Shown here: positions 1 to 7,621 of the stretch, piece by piece | Position numbering within the stretch: position 1 is the first letter of the stretch | Layout: every line of letters starts with the position of its first letter | Assembly: GCF_000378825.1 (NCBI RefSeq) | Contig: NZ_KB900388.1 | Location: 3,560,426 to 3,624,425, forward strand | Length of the DNA: 64,000 nt | Reading direction: 5' to 3' | From: Salinispora vitiensis | GTDB lineage: Bacteria; Actinomycetota; Actinomycetes; Mycobacteriales; Micromonosporaceae | Position numbers and translations under genes: made by a program | Notes under the pieces: generated by a model | Seen by the model: only the letters and a program-made list of their open reading frames with translations | The model's database searches: none | What the model was told of the DNA's origin: nothing

Positions 1-433
1 CGTCCAGGCCGACCGCACCCGCGATCGTGGCCAGCGCCGGCCGGGAGCCGATGTCGATGCCGTCGCGGAAGTGGGCCCGGTGTAGCGCCTCGACCGTCTC
101 GGCGGCCCGGTCCCGCTCCGCCGCCCAGGCGACCAGCCGATGCGCGTCGAAGGTGTTCGCGGCGAGCGCACGGTCGAAGTCGAACTCGATGCCGTCTCCG
201 GCGGCGGCCCGCGTGACTTGGTCCGCCATCTGCCGCGCGCGCTCCCGGCCGCCGAACTTCGCGCCCAGCGCGTCCAGCAGCGGCAGCGGCTCGGGTACCG
301 GCGCCGGGTCGAGCTGGAACGGTCGGTAGCTGACGGTCACGGGGCGGTCGTAGGACGCGAGTGCCCGCTCCAGTCGGCGCTTGCCCAGGTAGCACCAGGG
401 GCAGACCAGGTCGCTGTAGATTTCGATCTCCAT
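1..433 (-). CDS. DsbA family oxidoreductase, FrnE-like (partial)
   Basis: The gene runs off the left edge, so only about 144 N-terminal residues are visible. The protein opens MEIEIYSDLVCPWCYLGKRR. The CPWC active site directly after the first beta strand and the following YLGKRRLE are the signature of FrnE-type members of the DsbA thioredoxin-fold family. The ATG at 433 is the natural start because the family begins one or two residues before this strand. These are cytoplasmic or polyketide-associated dithiol oxidoreductases or isomerases; the substrate is unknown. It lies 20 bp downstream of sufE and may be co-transcribed with it. Family assignment is firm, function is not. Confidence 0.88.
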   Translation of the reverse strand, partial: MEIEIYSDLVCPWCYLGKRRLERALASYDRPVTVSYRPFQLDPAPVPEPLPLLDALGAKFGGRERARQMADQVTRAAAGDGIEFDFDRALAANTFDAHRLVAWAAERDRAAETVEALHRAHFRDGIDIGSRPALATIAGAVGLD

Positions 434-453
434 AACCGAAGGCAACCCGGGGG

Positions 454-882
454 TCAGCTCGTCTGTTCCCGGACCTGGCGTTTGAGTCGGGCCAGCACCG
501 CGGTACCGCCCCGGATCCGCAGCGGGCTTACCGCCTGGGCCAGCCCCATCCGCTGGTACAGGTCGTCGGGGACGGCCAGCACCTGCGCCGGCCGAGCGCC
601 GGCGAGCCCTTCGGCGAGGATCCCCGCGAAGGCGCGGGTGGTGGCGGCCTCGGGTGGGCAGTCGAAGATGGTCTCGACGCTGCCCTCCGGAGTCACGCGG
701 GCGCGCAGGAAGAGTGCCGTCTGGCACTCCGGGACCGGCTCCAGCTCCGCGCGGCCGGGGTGCCCGGACGGCAACGGCCCGATGGCGTCGGCGTACTCCA
801 GCAGCAGTTCCAGCACGATGTCACGGGGTGCCGTGGCGAACTCGTCCACGATCTCGACCAGCCGGGGAGGCATCTCGGGCAT
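454..882 (-). CDS. sufE: SufE family cysteine desulfuration protein
   Basis: A 142-residue protein with the complete SufE layout: N-terminal MPPRLVEIVDEF helix, the VPECQTALFLRA segment carrying the sulfur-accepting cysteine (about residue 53), DCPPEAATTRAFAGILAEGL, and the C-terminal MGLAQAVSPLRIRGG...ILARLKRQVR pattern. SufE takes persulfide sulfur from the cysteine desulfurase SufS and passes it to the SufBCD scaffold for Fe-S cluster assembly in the cytoplasm. No suf operon is present here, as is usual for the actinobacterial stand-alone copy, which often sits near a sulfurtransferase gene. Its neighbour downstream is the DsbA-like protein. The start ATG at 882 fits family length. Confidence 0.92.
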   Translation of the reverse strand: MPEMPPRLVEIVDEFATAPRDIVLELLLEYADAIGPLPSGHPGRAELEPVPECQTALFLRARVTPEGSVETIFDCPPEAATTRAFAGILAEGLAGARPAQVLAVPDDLYQRMGLAQAVSPLRIRGGTAVLARLKRQVREQTS

Positions 883-937
883 CCCGCCAGGCTACCGGCG
901 GGTCGCCTCGACCTCACGGCAGCGGGGCACGTCCACC

Positions 938-1363
938 TCATGGCATCGGGGCTTGTTCGGTGAGCTGGCCGAGCGTCGACTGGGGGTCGAGCCGCAGGGC
1001 GAGGTCACCGAGGGAGACGATTCCGACCAGTTTTCGCGCGTTGTCGCAGACCAGTACTCGCCGTACGCCCCGTTCCCGCATGAGGGCCGCCGCCTCGCCC
1101 GCGGTGCAGGTTTGTTCGATCATCACGACCTCACGGGTGACGATGGAGCCAATGGTGGTCCGGGCTGGGTCCCTCCGCTGGGCGACGGCCCGAACCACGA
1201 TGTCCCGGTCGGTGAGTACCCCGGCGAGCGTGGCGCCGTCGGTCGCGACCACGTCCCCGATGTCGGCCTCTTTCATCACCCGGGCAGCTTCGTCCAGGGT
1301 GGTCTCCAATGGCAGGTAGATGACCTGCTTCGTCATCACGTCACTGACCCGGAAACTGGTCAT
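938..1363 (-). CDS. CBS domain-containing protein
   Basis: A 141-residue protein made almost entirely of two CBS repeats: residues about 8-62 (VSDVMTKQVIYLPLETTLDEA ... GVLTDRDIVVRAVA) and about 73-130 (VTREVVMIEQTC ... LVGIVSLGDLALR). Such tandem CBS modules bind adenine nucleotides and act as small energy-state or ligand sensors. The ATG at 1363 was chosen because AGGAGTCCC stands directly upstream and the CBS repeat begins at residue 5; an upstream in-frame extension lacks any conserved sequence. It reads away from the SGNH hydrolase gene. The regulated partner cannot be told from context. Confidence 0.9.
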   Translation of the reverse strand: MTSFRVSDVMTKQVIYLPLETTLDEAARVMKEADIGDVVATDGATLAGVLTDRDIVVRAVAQRRDPARTTIGSIVTREVVMIEQTCTAGEAAALMRERGVRRVLVCDNARKLVGIVSLGDLALRLDPQSTLGQLTEQAPMP

Positions 1364-1609
1364 GGGACTCCTTTGGTAGCGATCCAGCCCGATCGGGACG
1401 CGGTTCCCCGTTTCTCCCTTACTACACCTACCGCTGCGGTCATCCCTTCGGCCAGAGGCTTTCGGACTCCCATACCGCCTCGATGTCACCCGGCTCCGAC
1501 CCCGGGGGCACCCAGAGAAGCACCATTGCTGAGAAACTATCGCTTCTCAGGCAGGGCTTGCCGCTACCGGAGGCGGAGACACGGGTCCTTCCCTACCCTG
1601 GAGGGTGTA

Positions 1610-2377
1610 GTGGGCTGGCGCAGTTTTGTGGCGGTCGGGGACAGCTTCACCGAGGGCCTGAACGACACGTACCCGGATGGCGCCTTTCGGGGCTGGGCCG
1701 ACCTGGTGGCCACCCGGCTCGCCGCGGAAGCCGGGTCTGAGTTCCGGTACGCGAACCTCGCTGTTCGCGGTCGGCTTTTTCCTCGGGTGGTGGATGAGCA
1801 GGTTCCCGCCGCGTTGGCGATGCAGCCGGATCTGATCAGTTTCGCGGCGGGTGGAAACGACGTGCTGCGGCGAAGTTTCGACCCGGAGGACCTGATCGCG
1901 CGGTTCAACGACGTGGTGGGGCGGCTACGCGCGGGCGGGGCTGACGTGGTCCTGTTCCGCTTCGCCGACGTCCTGGCCCGCCTGCCCGGGCAGCGGCTGG
2001 TCGCCCCTCGAGTGCAGCTGCTCAACCAGGCGGTTGGTGACACGGCGGAACGGCACGGCGCGATCCTGGTCGACCTGTACGCCGACGACACGTACCTGAA
2101 TCCGATGTTGTGGAGCACCGATCGGTTACATCTCTCCTCGGCCGGGCACCGGCGGGTGGCCGCCCAGGTGCTGTCCGCGCTGGGGGTCAGCTGTGCCGAG
2201 GAGTGGTTGCTGGCCCCCGAGCGTCCGCTGCCCCGGCCGTGGCTGACGGCCCGTACCGACGACCTCCGTTGGGCCACCCAGCACCTGGCACCTTGGCTGA
2301 CGCGTCGCCTCACCGGTCGCAGCTCCGGCGACACGGTCACCGCTAAGCGCCCCGACCTGACCCCGTTGCAGGGCTGA
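1610..2377 (+). CDS. SGNH/GDSL hydrolase family protein
   Basis: A 255-residue protein with the SGNH blocks: block I FVAVGDSFTEG (nucleophile Ser about residue 12), the AAGGND segment of block III, and STDRLHLSSAGH with the Asp-x-x-His pair near residue 178. There is no signal peptide, so this is a cytoplasmic esterase or lipase-like hydrolase. The GTG start at 1610 is supported by GGAGG at 1600-1604 with 5 bp spacing and because block I must lie near the N-terminus; the open frame extends far upstream only because of high G+C. The tail after residue 205 (basic, RRLTGRSSGD) is typical of actinobacterial homologues. Substrate is unknown. Confidence 0.88.
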   Translation: MGWRSFVAVGDSFTEGLNDTYPDGAFRGWADLVATRLAAEAGSEFRYANLAVRGRLFPRVVDEQVPAALAMQPDLISFAAGGNDVLRRSFDPEDLIARFNDVVGRLRAGGADVVLFRFADVLARLPGQRLVAPRVQLLNQAVGDTAERHGAILVDLYADDTYLNPMLWSTDRLHLSSAGHRRVAAQVLSALGVSCAEEWLLAPERPLPRPWLTARTDDLRWATQHLAPWLTRRLTGRSSGDTVTAKRPDLTPLQG

Positions 2378-2469
2378 CCGGCTCCGCTCTGCCCAAGCGT
2401 CCACCGCGCCTGGGTCCTGTCCCGGCCGCGCTTCGGGAATCCGGGGCACGGCCGGGACCGCTGCACGCG

Positions 2470-3117
2470 GTGGAGCCTGCGGACTACGCTTTCCCCGTGA
2501 CGGTGCAGCAGTCGCCCAGAGCGGCGAACGGCGATACGGGCAGTGGCCGGCGTCGGTCCCGTAAGGACGAGATCCTGGAGATCGCGGTCGGGTTGTTCGC
2601 CGCCCGGGGCTACCACGGTGTGTCGATGGATGACATCGGCGCTGCCGCCGGGGTCACCGGTCCGGCGCTCTACCACCACTTCGCCGGCAAGGAGGCGATG
2701 CTGGTCGCCGCGTTGATCCCGGTCAGCGAAGGGCTGCTCACCGGCGGCCGGGAGCGGGCGTCGGCCCATCCCGACGACCCTCGCGCCGCGTTGGAGTCGC
2801 TGATCGACTTCCATGTCGACTTCGCGTTGGCCCAACCGGCGGTGATCGCCCTGCACCTGCACGAGCTGGACCGACTACCTGACCAACCGCGTCGCCGCAT
2901 CCGCCGGCTCCAGCGGCTGTACGTCGAGGAGTGGGTCAGCGTGCTGACCGCGTCGCACCCGGGCCTGCCCGACAACGAGGCGCGGGTGCTGGCCCACGCC
3001 GCCTTTGGCCTGATGAACTCGACCCCGTTCCTCGGTGGCGTGGTGGACCGGCAGCGCCGAGCCGAGCTGCTCCGGAGCGCGACACTGGCTGCGCTGTTGG
3101 CGCCGACAGCACGTTGA
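2470..3117 (+). CDS. TetR family transcriptional regulator
   Basis: A 215-residue TetR regulator. The HTH spans about residues 35-80 (RKDEILEIAVGLFAARGYHGVSMDDIGAAAGVTGPALYHHF) and the remainder is a helical ligand domain. It stands immediately upstream of a biotin carboxylase, HMG-CoA lyase, carboxyltransferase and acyl-CoA dehydrogenase set, so it probably represses branched-chain acyl-CoA catabolism in response to an acyl-CoA (inference). The start is uncertain: GTG at 2470 opens the frame, but GTG at 2497 lies 7 bp after TACGCT (2484-2489), an arrangement typical of leaderless actinobacterial mRNAs. A TetR-style palindrome follows the gene at 3172-3185. Confidence 0.86.
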   Translation: MEPADYAFPVTVQQSPRAANGDTGSGRRRSRKDEILEIAVGLFAARGYHGVSMDDIGAAAGVTGPALYHHFAGKEAMLVAALIPVSEGLLTGGRERASAHPDDPRAALESLIDFHVDFALAQPAVIALHLHELDRLPDQPRRRIRRLQRLYVEEWVSVLTASHPGLPDNEARVLAHAAFGLMNSTPFLGGVVDRQRRAELLRSATLAALLAPTAR

Positions 3118-3171
3118 GTACTGGCCTCAGGCCGAGCCTGTCCCAGGCTGGATCGAGTGGCTGTGCCGCAC

Positions 3172-3185
3172 ACTGACTCGTCAGT
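3172..3185. promoter_or_regulatory. Candidate TetR operator upstream of biotin carboxylase
   Basis: ACTGAC TC GTCAGT is a perfect 6+2+6 inverted repeat about 57 bp before the biotin carboxylase start and 55 bp after the TetR gene stop. Short TGAC-N2-GTCA palindromes are common TetR-family operators. The regulator encoded just upstream is the obvious candidate binder. Assignment is inferred from position and symmetry only. Confidence 0.5.
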
Positions 3186-3241
3186 AACCGGGGCGGCATG
3201 GTTCCCTAGCTTCCGTTCGACCCCCGGACGCTGGAGGAAAC

Positions 3242-4579
3242 ATGATCGAGTCATTGCTGGTCGCCAATCGGGGCGAGATCGCCCGCCGGATCATCCGGAC
3301 CGCGAAGCGGCTCGGTGTCCGGGCGGTGGCGGTGCACTCGGAGGCGGACGCCAGCCTGCCGTTTGTGACCGAGGCCGACCAGGCGGTCTGCGTCGGTCCG
3401 GCGAATCCGGCGCAGAGTTACCGGAATGTCGAGGCTGTCCTCGCCGCCGCGAAGTCGACCGGCGTGCAGGCGATCCACCCCGGCTACGGCTTCCTGTCGG
3501 AGAACGCCGACTTCGCCCAGGCCGTCGCGGCGAGTGGTCTGCTCTGGGTCGGGCCGGGTTCGGACGCGATCACCGCGATGGGTGACAAGATCAACGCCCG
3601 GAATCTGATGGCGGCGGCCGGGGTGCCGGTCGCGCCGGGCACCACGGAACCGGCGGTGGACCTTGCCGCGGCGGTCAACGCGGCGGCAGAGATCGGCTAC
3701 CCGGTGATGGTCAAGGCCGCCGCTGGCGGGGGCGGCATGGGCATGGGAATCGCGAACGACGAGACCGCGCTCCGCACCGAGTACGACAAGGTGCGCGCGT
3801 TCGCCGAGCGGATGTTCGGGGACGGGTCCGTCCTGCTCGAACGGTATTTCCCCCGGGTGCGCCACGTCGAGGTGCAGATTCTCGGCTTGGCCGACGGCCG
3901 GGTGGTGGCGCTCGGCGAGCGCGAGTGCTCGGTGCAGCGACGGAACCAGAAGTTGGTCGAGGAGTCCCCCTCCCCGGCGGTCACCCCGGAGCTTCGGTCC
4001 CGGTTGCTGGCCGCGGCGGTGCGGGCGGGCGAGGCGGTCGGCTACCGCAACGCCGGCACGGTCGAATGCCTGCTCGACCCCAGCACCGGCGAGTTCTTCT
4101 TCCTGGAGATGAACACGCGACTGCAGGTCGAGCATCCGGTCACCGAGCTGGTCTACGGGGTTGACCTGGTCGAGGAGCAGCTGCGGGTGGCCGCCGGGCT
4201 GCCGCCGACGTTCGACCCGGATGCCTTGACGCCGCGCGGGCACGCGATTGAGCTGCGGGTCAACGCCGAGGACCCGAAGCGTTTCCTGCCCGGGCCGGGG
4301 GCGATCACCACCTGGACCGAACCGACCGGCGAGGGCGTCCGCGTCGATTCGGGTTATGGCGCCGGCAACACGGTGACCCCGTTCTACGACAGCCTGATGG
4401 CCAAGCTGATCGTCAGTGGCGCGGACCGTGCCGAAGCGATCAGTCGGGCGCGGGCCGCGGTGGCGCAGTTCCAGCTCGCTGGGCCGAAGAACAACCTGCC
4501 CTTCTTCGCCGAACTGTTGGACAACCCGGAGTTCCTCTCCGGCGACTACGACACCGGCATCGTCTCCCGCATGCGCTGA
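3242..4579 (+). CDS. accC: Acyl-CoA carboxylase biotin carboxylase subunit (no BCCP domain)
   Basis: A 445-residue biotin carboxylase covering the family domains in order: N-terminal IESLLVANRGEIARRI, ATP-grasp with the glycine-rich loop AAAGGGGMGMG (about 160-170), the ERECSVQRRNQKLVEESP segment and EMNTRLQVEHPVTE, then the biotin carboxylase C-terminal domain. It carboxylates biotin using ATP and bicarbonate. Actinobacterial acyl-CoA carboxylase alpha subunits usually carry a fused biotin-carrier domain with EAMKM at the C-terminus; this one stops after the carboxylase domain and no EAMKM is encoded in the next 220 bp. GGAGG at 3232-3236 precedes ATG 3242. Neighbours suggest a 3-methylcrotonyl-CoA-type carboxylase with the carboxyltransferase at 6032. 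Confidence 0.93.
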   Translation: MIESLLVANRGEIARRIIRTAKRLGVRAVAVHSEADASLPFVTEADQAVCVGPANPAQSYRNVEAVLAAAKSTGVQAIHPGYGFLSENADFAQAVAASGLLWVGPGSDAITAMGDKINARNLMAAAGVPVAPGTTEPAVDLAAAVNAAAEIGYPVMVKAAAGGGGMGMGIANDETALRTEYDKVRAFAERMFGDGSVLLERYFPRVRHVEVQILGLADGRVVALGERECSVQRRNQKLVEESPSPAVTPELRSRLLAAAVRAGEAVGYRNAGTVECLLDPSTGEFFFLEMNTRLQVEHPVTELVYGVDLVEEQLRVAAGLPPTFDPDALTPRGHAIELRVNAEDPKRFLPGPGAITTWTEPTGEGVRVDSGYGAGNTVTPFYDSLMAKLIVSGADRAEAISRARAAVAQFQLAGPKNNLPFFAELLDNPEFLSGDYDTGIVSRMR

Positions 4580-4621
4580 CGGCGGCTGCTCGGATGCGTG
4601 GACCGTACCCGTCTTGATGTT

Positions 4622-4673
4622 GACCCCGGGGTCGAGGTAGTGACCCCGGGGTCCGGGTAGTGACCCCGGGGTC
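4622..4673. repeat. Three palindromes GACCCCGGGGTC at 20-bp period
   Basis: The perfect 12-bp palindrome GACCCCGGGGTC occurs at 4622-4633, 4642-4653 and 4662-4673, separated by near-identical 8-bp spacers (GAGGTAGT, CGGGTAGT). The array lies in the 230-bp gap between the biotin carboxylase stop and the HMG-CoA lyase start. The 20-bp spacing is about two helical turns, so the three sites face the same side of DNA. It could be a cooperative operator, a set of RNA hairpins attenuating read-through, or a neutral repeat. Confidence 0.9.
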
Positions 4674-4809
4674 GGGGAGAGCTGATCCCCGATCGGGCTG
4701 GCTGGTCGCCGCACTGCGTCGACTCCCGTGATTACGCGATCGACTCGGCTGAGGCCGCGGGTGACATGCTGGGGGAGTCGGACCAGAGCGCGTCACAGTG
4801 AGGTGGCCC

Positions 4810-5730
4810 ATGGGTAATATGCCGGGATTCGTGGCTATTCGGGAGGTTGGGCCGCGCGACGGTCTCCAGAACGAGGAGCCGATTCCGACCGAGGCGAAGG
4901 TACGACTGCTCGATGCGCTCTCCCGAACCGGGGTTGGGCGGATCGAAGCGGTGTCCTTTGTGCATCCGAAGGCGATCCCGCAGATGGCCGACGCCGACGA
5001 GGTGTGGCGGCGGGCGGAGCAGACCGAAGGGGTGCGCTACTCGGCGCTGGTGCCGAACACCCGCGGTGCCCAGCGCGCGTTGGCCGCCGGGTTCACCGAG
5101 ATCGAGGTGGTGGTCTCCGCCAGCGACACCCACAACCGGCGCAACGTCAACCGCTCCACCGACGAGTCGCTGGACGACATCGCCGAGTTGGTCGAGCTGC
5201 TCCACAACGCCGGTGCTCGGGCGGAGGTTATCGTCGCGACCAGCTTCGGCTGCCCGTACGAGGGGGACATTGACCCCGTTCGAGTGGCCGGGATCGTGGA
5301 CCGGGTGGTGCGCGACGGCGCCGATCGGGTGGCGTTCGGCGACACCACCGGCATGGCGACGCCCCGCCGGGTCCGTGAGTTGGTGACGGCCGTACGAGAT
5401 CGTGACGCACACGTACCGGTGCTGCTGCACTTCCACAACACCCGCGGCACTGCCCTGGCGAACCTGCTGACCGCTGTCGAGCTGGGGGTGACCGAGTTCG
5501 ACGCCAGCGTCGGGGGGCTGGGTGGCTGTCCGTACGCGCCCGGGGCCAGCGGCAACCTGGCCACCGAGGAGGCCGTGCATCTGCTGCACGACATGGGTAT
5601 CGACACCGGCATCGACCTGGCCGCCCTGATCGAGGTCGCCGAACTGGCCGAGGAGTTGGTCGGCCGAAGCCTGCCCAGCGGTGTGCTCCGCGCCGGCCCG
5701 CGGACCCGGCTGGCTGCCTCGCCTGCCTGA
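4810..5730 (+). CDS. Hydroxymethylglutaryl-CoA lyase
   Basis: A 306-residue TIM-barrel enzyme of the HMGL/DRE-metallolyase group. It begins with IREVGPRDGLQNE, which supplies metal and substrate ligands, contains FGDTTGMATP and HFHNTRGTALAN with the His-x-His metal ligands, and carries the lyase signature GGLGGCPYAPGASGN with the catalytic cysteine. It cleaves HMG-CoA to acetyl-CoA and acetoacetate, the last step of leucine degradation. ATG 4810 is chosen because AGGTGG (4801-4806) precedes it; GTG 4798 and ATG 4819 are alternatives. It sits between the two carboxylase subunit genes, consistent with a liu-like leucine catabolic cluster. Confidence 0.94.
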   Translation: MGNMPGFVAIREVGPRDGLQNEEPIPTEAKVRLLDALSRTGVGRIEAVSFVHPKAIPQMADADEVWRRAEQTEGVRYSALVPNTRGAQRALAAGFTEIEVVVSASDTHNRRNVNRSTDESLDDIAELVELLHNAGARAEVIVATSFGCPYEGDIDPVRVAGIVDRVVRDGADRVAFGDTTGMATPRRVRELVTAVRDRDAHVPVLLHFHNTRGTALANLLTAVELGVTEFDASVGGLGGCPYAPGASGNLATEEAVHLLHDMGIDTGIDLAALIEVAELAEELVGRSLPSGVLRAGPRTRLAASPA

Positions 5731-5759
5731 CGCCCCCACCTGAATAAGCCCCTGCGCCG

Positions 5760-5820
5760 GGCTGGCCCCCCGGGCCTGGCTGGCCCCCCGGGCCTGGCTG
5801 GCCCCCCGCGCCGGGCTGGC
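5760..5820. repeat. 18-bp tandem repeat, 3.4 copies
   Basis: The unit GGCTGGCCCCCCGGGCCT is repeated in tandem from 5760 (second copy identical, third slightly altered, then a partial copy). It lies 30 bp after the HMG-CoA lyase stop and just before a strong hairpin. Each unit contains GGCTGGCC-type dyads and may reflect slippage. Confidence 0.85.
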
Positions 5821-5824
5821 TCTC

Positions 5825-5858
5825 ACCACCGTGCGGTCGGTCTCGGCCGCACGGTGGT
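5825..5858 (+). terminator. Hairpin terminator after HMG-CoA lyase
   Basis: A perfect 12-bp stem ACCACCGTGCGG / CCGCACGGTGGT with a 10-nt loop, followed by CGTTGTCGT. It is the likely end of the TetR-biotin carboxylase-HMG-CoA lyase transcription unit and separates it from the carboxyltransferase promoter. The remainder of the 301-bp gap (5731-6031) holds the tandem repeat and a candidate operator; I see no gene in it. Confidence 0.65.
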
Positions 5859-5955
5859 CGTTGTCGTGGGGCCGGGCGTTGGCGTGGAGCCGGGCGTTGG
5901 TGTCCCGAATCCGCTCGGAGCGGGCAGGCAAATCGTGGGCGTGGTGCGTTACCCT

Positions 5956-5965
5956 AACGATCGTT
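5956..5965. promoter_or_regulatory. Candidate operator AACGATCGTT at carboxyltransferase promoter
   Basis: AACGATCGTT is a perfect 10-bp palindrome within the longer near-dyad CCTAACGATCGTTCAGG. A -10-like TAGGCT lies at 5970-5975, so a protein bound here would block transcription of the carboxyltransferase and acyl-CoA dehydrogenase genes. TetR-type regulators often use AACG-N2-CGTT cores. It differs from the palindrome at 3172, so a second regulator may act here. Confidence 0.45.
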
Positions 5966-6031
5966 CAGGTAGGCTCGGTGGTGCGCGCGAACGCGCGCCG
6001 GACCGGGAGCGGCGGCACAGGAGGAGTCGGC

Positions 6032-7564
6032 GTGACGCTCGATCGTGAGGCGCTGGAACAGCTACGGAAGCGGGCCCGGGCCGGGGGCGCGGACAAGTAC
6101 CATGCGGCGAATGCCGCGAAGGGCAAGCTCTTCGCCCGGGAACGGGTCGCGTTCCTGGTTGACGAGGGGTCGTTGGTCGAGGACGGGCTCTATGCCAATG
6201 CGCAGGCCGAAGCGCTGCCCGCCGACGGCGTGATCACCGGAACCGCCACCATCGACGGCCGCCCCGTCTGTGTGATGGCCAACGACTCCACGGTCAAGGC
6301 GGGCAGCTGGGGAGCCCGGACCGTCGAAAAGATCATCCGGATCATCGAGCGGGCCTACGCGACCAAGGTTCCGATGGTCTACCTGGTCGACTCGGCCGGT
6401 GCCCGGATCACCGATCAGGTGGATCTGTTCCCCGGCCGGCGTGGCGCCGGAAAGATCTTCTGGAACCAGGTCCGCGCGTCCGGCTCGATCCCCCAGGTCT
6501 GCGCGCTCTTCGGACCGAGCGCGGCCGGTGGGGCGTACATCCCGGCCTTCTGCGACGTGGTCGCCATGGTCGAGGGAAATGCCAGCATGTACCTGGGCTC
6601 GGACCGCATGGTCGAGATGGTCACCGGAGAGCAGACCACGCTGGAGGCGATGGGCGGGGCCCGGGTGCACTGCGCCGAATCCGGCGTCGGGCACTTCCTC
6701 TGCCGGAGTGAGGCCGACGCGCTTGACGTCGTGCGGCGCTACCTGTCGTACCTGCCGACAAACTGGACGCAGGCGCCGCCGCCGGCGCCCGCCGTCGATG
6801 CGCCGGCGAAGGCCGATCTGGCGGCGCTGGTGCCGGCCAGTGAGCGGCAGGCGTTCGACATGCGCCGGTACGCGAAGGGGCTGCTCGATCAGGGGAGCTT
6901 CTTCGAGATCCAGGCGCTGTGGGCCAAGGAGTTGACCATCGGCTTTGGTCGGCTCAACGGCGAGGTCGTTGGCGTGGTCGGCAACAACTCGATGTTCAAG
7001 GGGGGCGTGCTCTTCGTTGACTCGGCCGACAAGGCGACCCGGTTCGTGCAGCTCTGTGACGCGTTCAACGTACCGCTGCTGTTCCTCTCCGACGTGCCCG
7101 GGTTCATGGTCGGCAGCGCGGTGGAGAAGCAGGGCATCATTCGGCACGGCGCAAAAATGATCACTGCGATCTCCGAGGCGACCGTACCCAAGATCTGTGT
7201 GGTGGTGCGCAAGGCCTACGGCGCTGGCCTCTACGCGATGGCCGGCCCCGGGTTCGAGCCGGACGCCACGATCGCCCTGCCGACCGCGAAGATCGCCGTG
7301 ATGGGGGCGGAGGCGGCGGTGAACGCGGTCTACGCCAACAAGATCGGGGCCATCGGGGACGAGGGCGAACGGGCGGCCTTCGTCGCCGCCCGGCGCGAGG
7401 AGTACGAGCAGGACATCGACATCGTCCGGCTCGCCAGCGAACTGGTGGTCGACGCGATCGTGGAACCACCCGAACTGCGAGGCGAGCTGATTCGCCGGTT
7501 CGCCGCCGCCCGCGGCAAGGATCGCCACTTCGCCACCCGCCGGCACGGCGTCACCCCCGTCTGA
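6032..7564 (+). CDS. Acyl-CoA carboxylase carboxyltransferase (beta) subunit
   Basis: A 510-residue two-domain crotonase-fold carboxyltransferase of the PccB/MccB/AccD type. Both halves show the oxyanion-hole glycine pairs: GPSAAGGAYIPAFCD in the N-half, and GYxx-like VPKICVVVRKAYGAGLYAM in the C-half. It moves the carboxyl group from carboxybiotin to an acyl-CoA. With HMG-CoA lyase and an acyl-CoA dehydrogenase beside it, 3-methylcrotonyl-CoA is the likeliest substrate, although propionyl-CoA cannot be excluded by eye. GTG 6032 is selected since AGGAGG (6019-6024) precedes it by 7 bp. The partner biotin carboxylase is at 3242. The next gene begins 57 bp downstream. Confidence 0.93.
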   Translation: MTLDREALEQLRKRARAGGADKYHAANAAKGKLFARERVAFLVDEGSLVEDGLYANAQAEALPADGVITGTATIDGRPVCVMANDSTVKAGSWGARTVEKIIRIIERAYATKVPMVYLVDSAGARITDQVDLFPGRRGAGKIFWNQVRASGSIPQVCALFGPSAAGGAYIPAFCDVVAMVEGNASMYLGSDRMVEMVTGEQTTLEAMGGARVHCAESGVGHFLCRSEADALDVVRRYLSYLPTNWTQAPPPAPAVDAPAKADLAALVPASERQAFDMRRYAKGLLDQGSFFEIQALWAKELTIGFGRLNGEVVGVVGNNSMFKGGVLFVDSADKATRFVQLCDAFNVPLLFLSDVPGFMVGSAVEKQGIIRHGAKMITAISEATVPKICVVVRKAYGAGLYAMAGPGFEPDATIALPTAKIAVMGAEAAVNAVYANKIGAIGDEGERAAFVAARREEYEQDIDIVRLASELVVDAIVEPPELRGELIRRFAAARGKDRHFATRRHGVTPV

Positions 7565-7621
7565 CCCGGCCGCCCCGGCGTCACGAGCGTCGGGTGGCCC
7601 AACCCCCACCAGGAGGAATCC

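Noticed and set aside
140-1609. Long plus-strand open frame continuous with the SGNH hydrolase
   Set aside because: It overlaps three convincing minus-strand genes (DsbA-like, SufE, CBS) and has no domain. High G+C keeps frames open.
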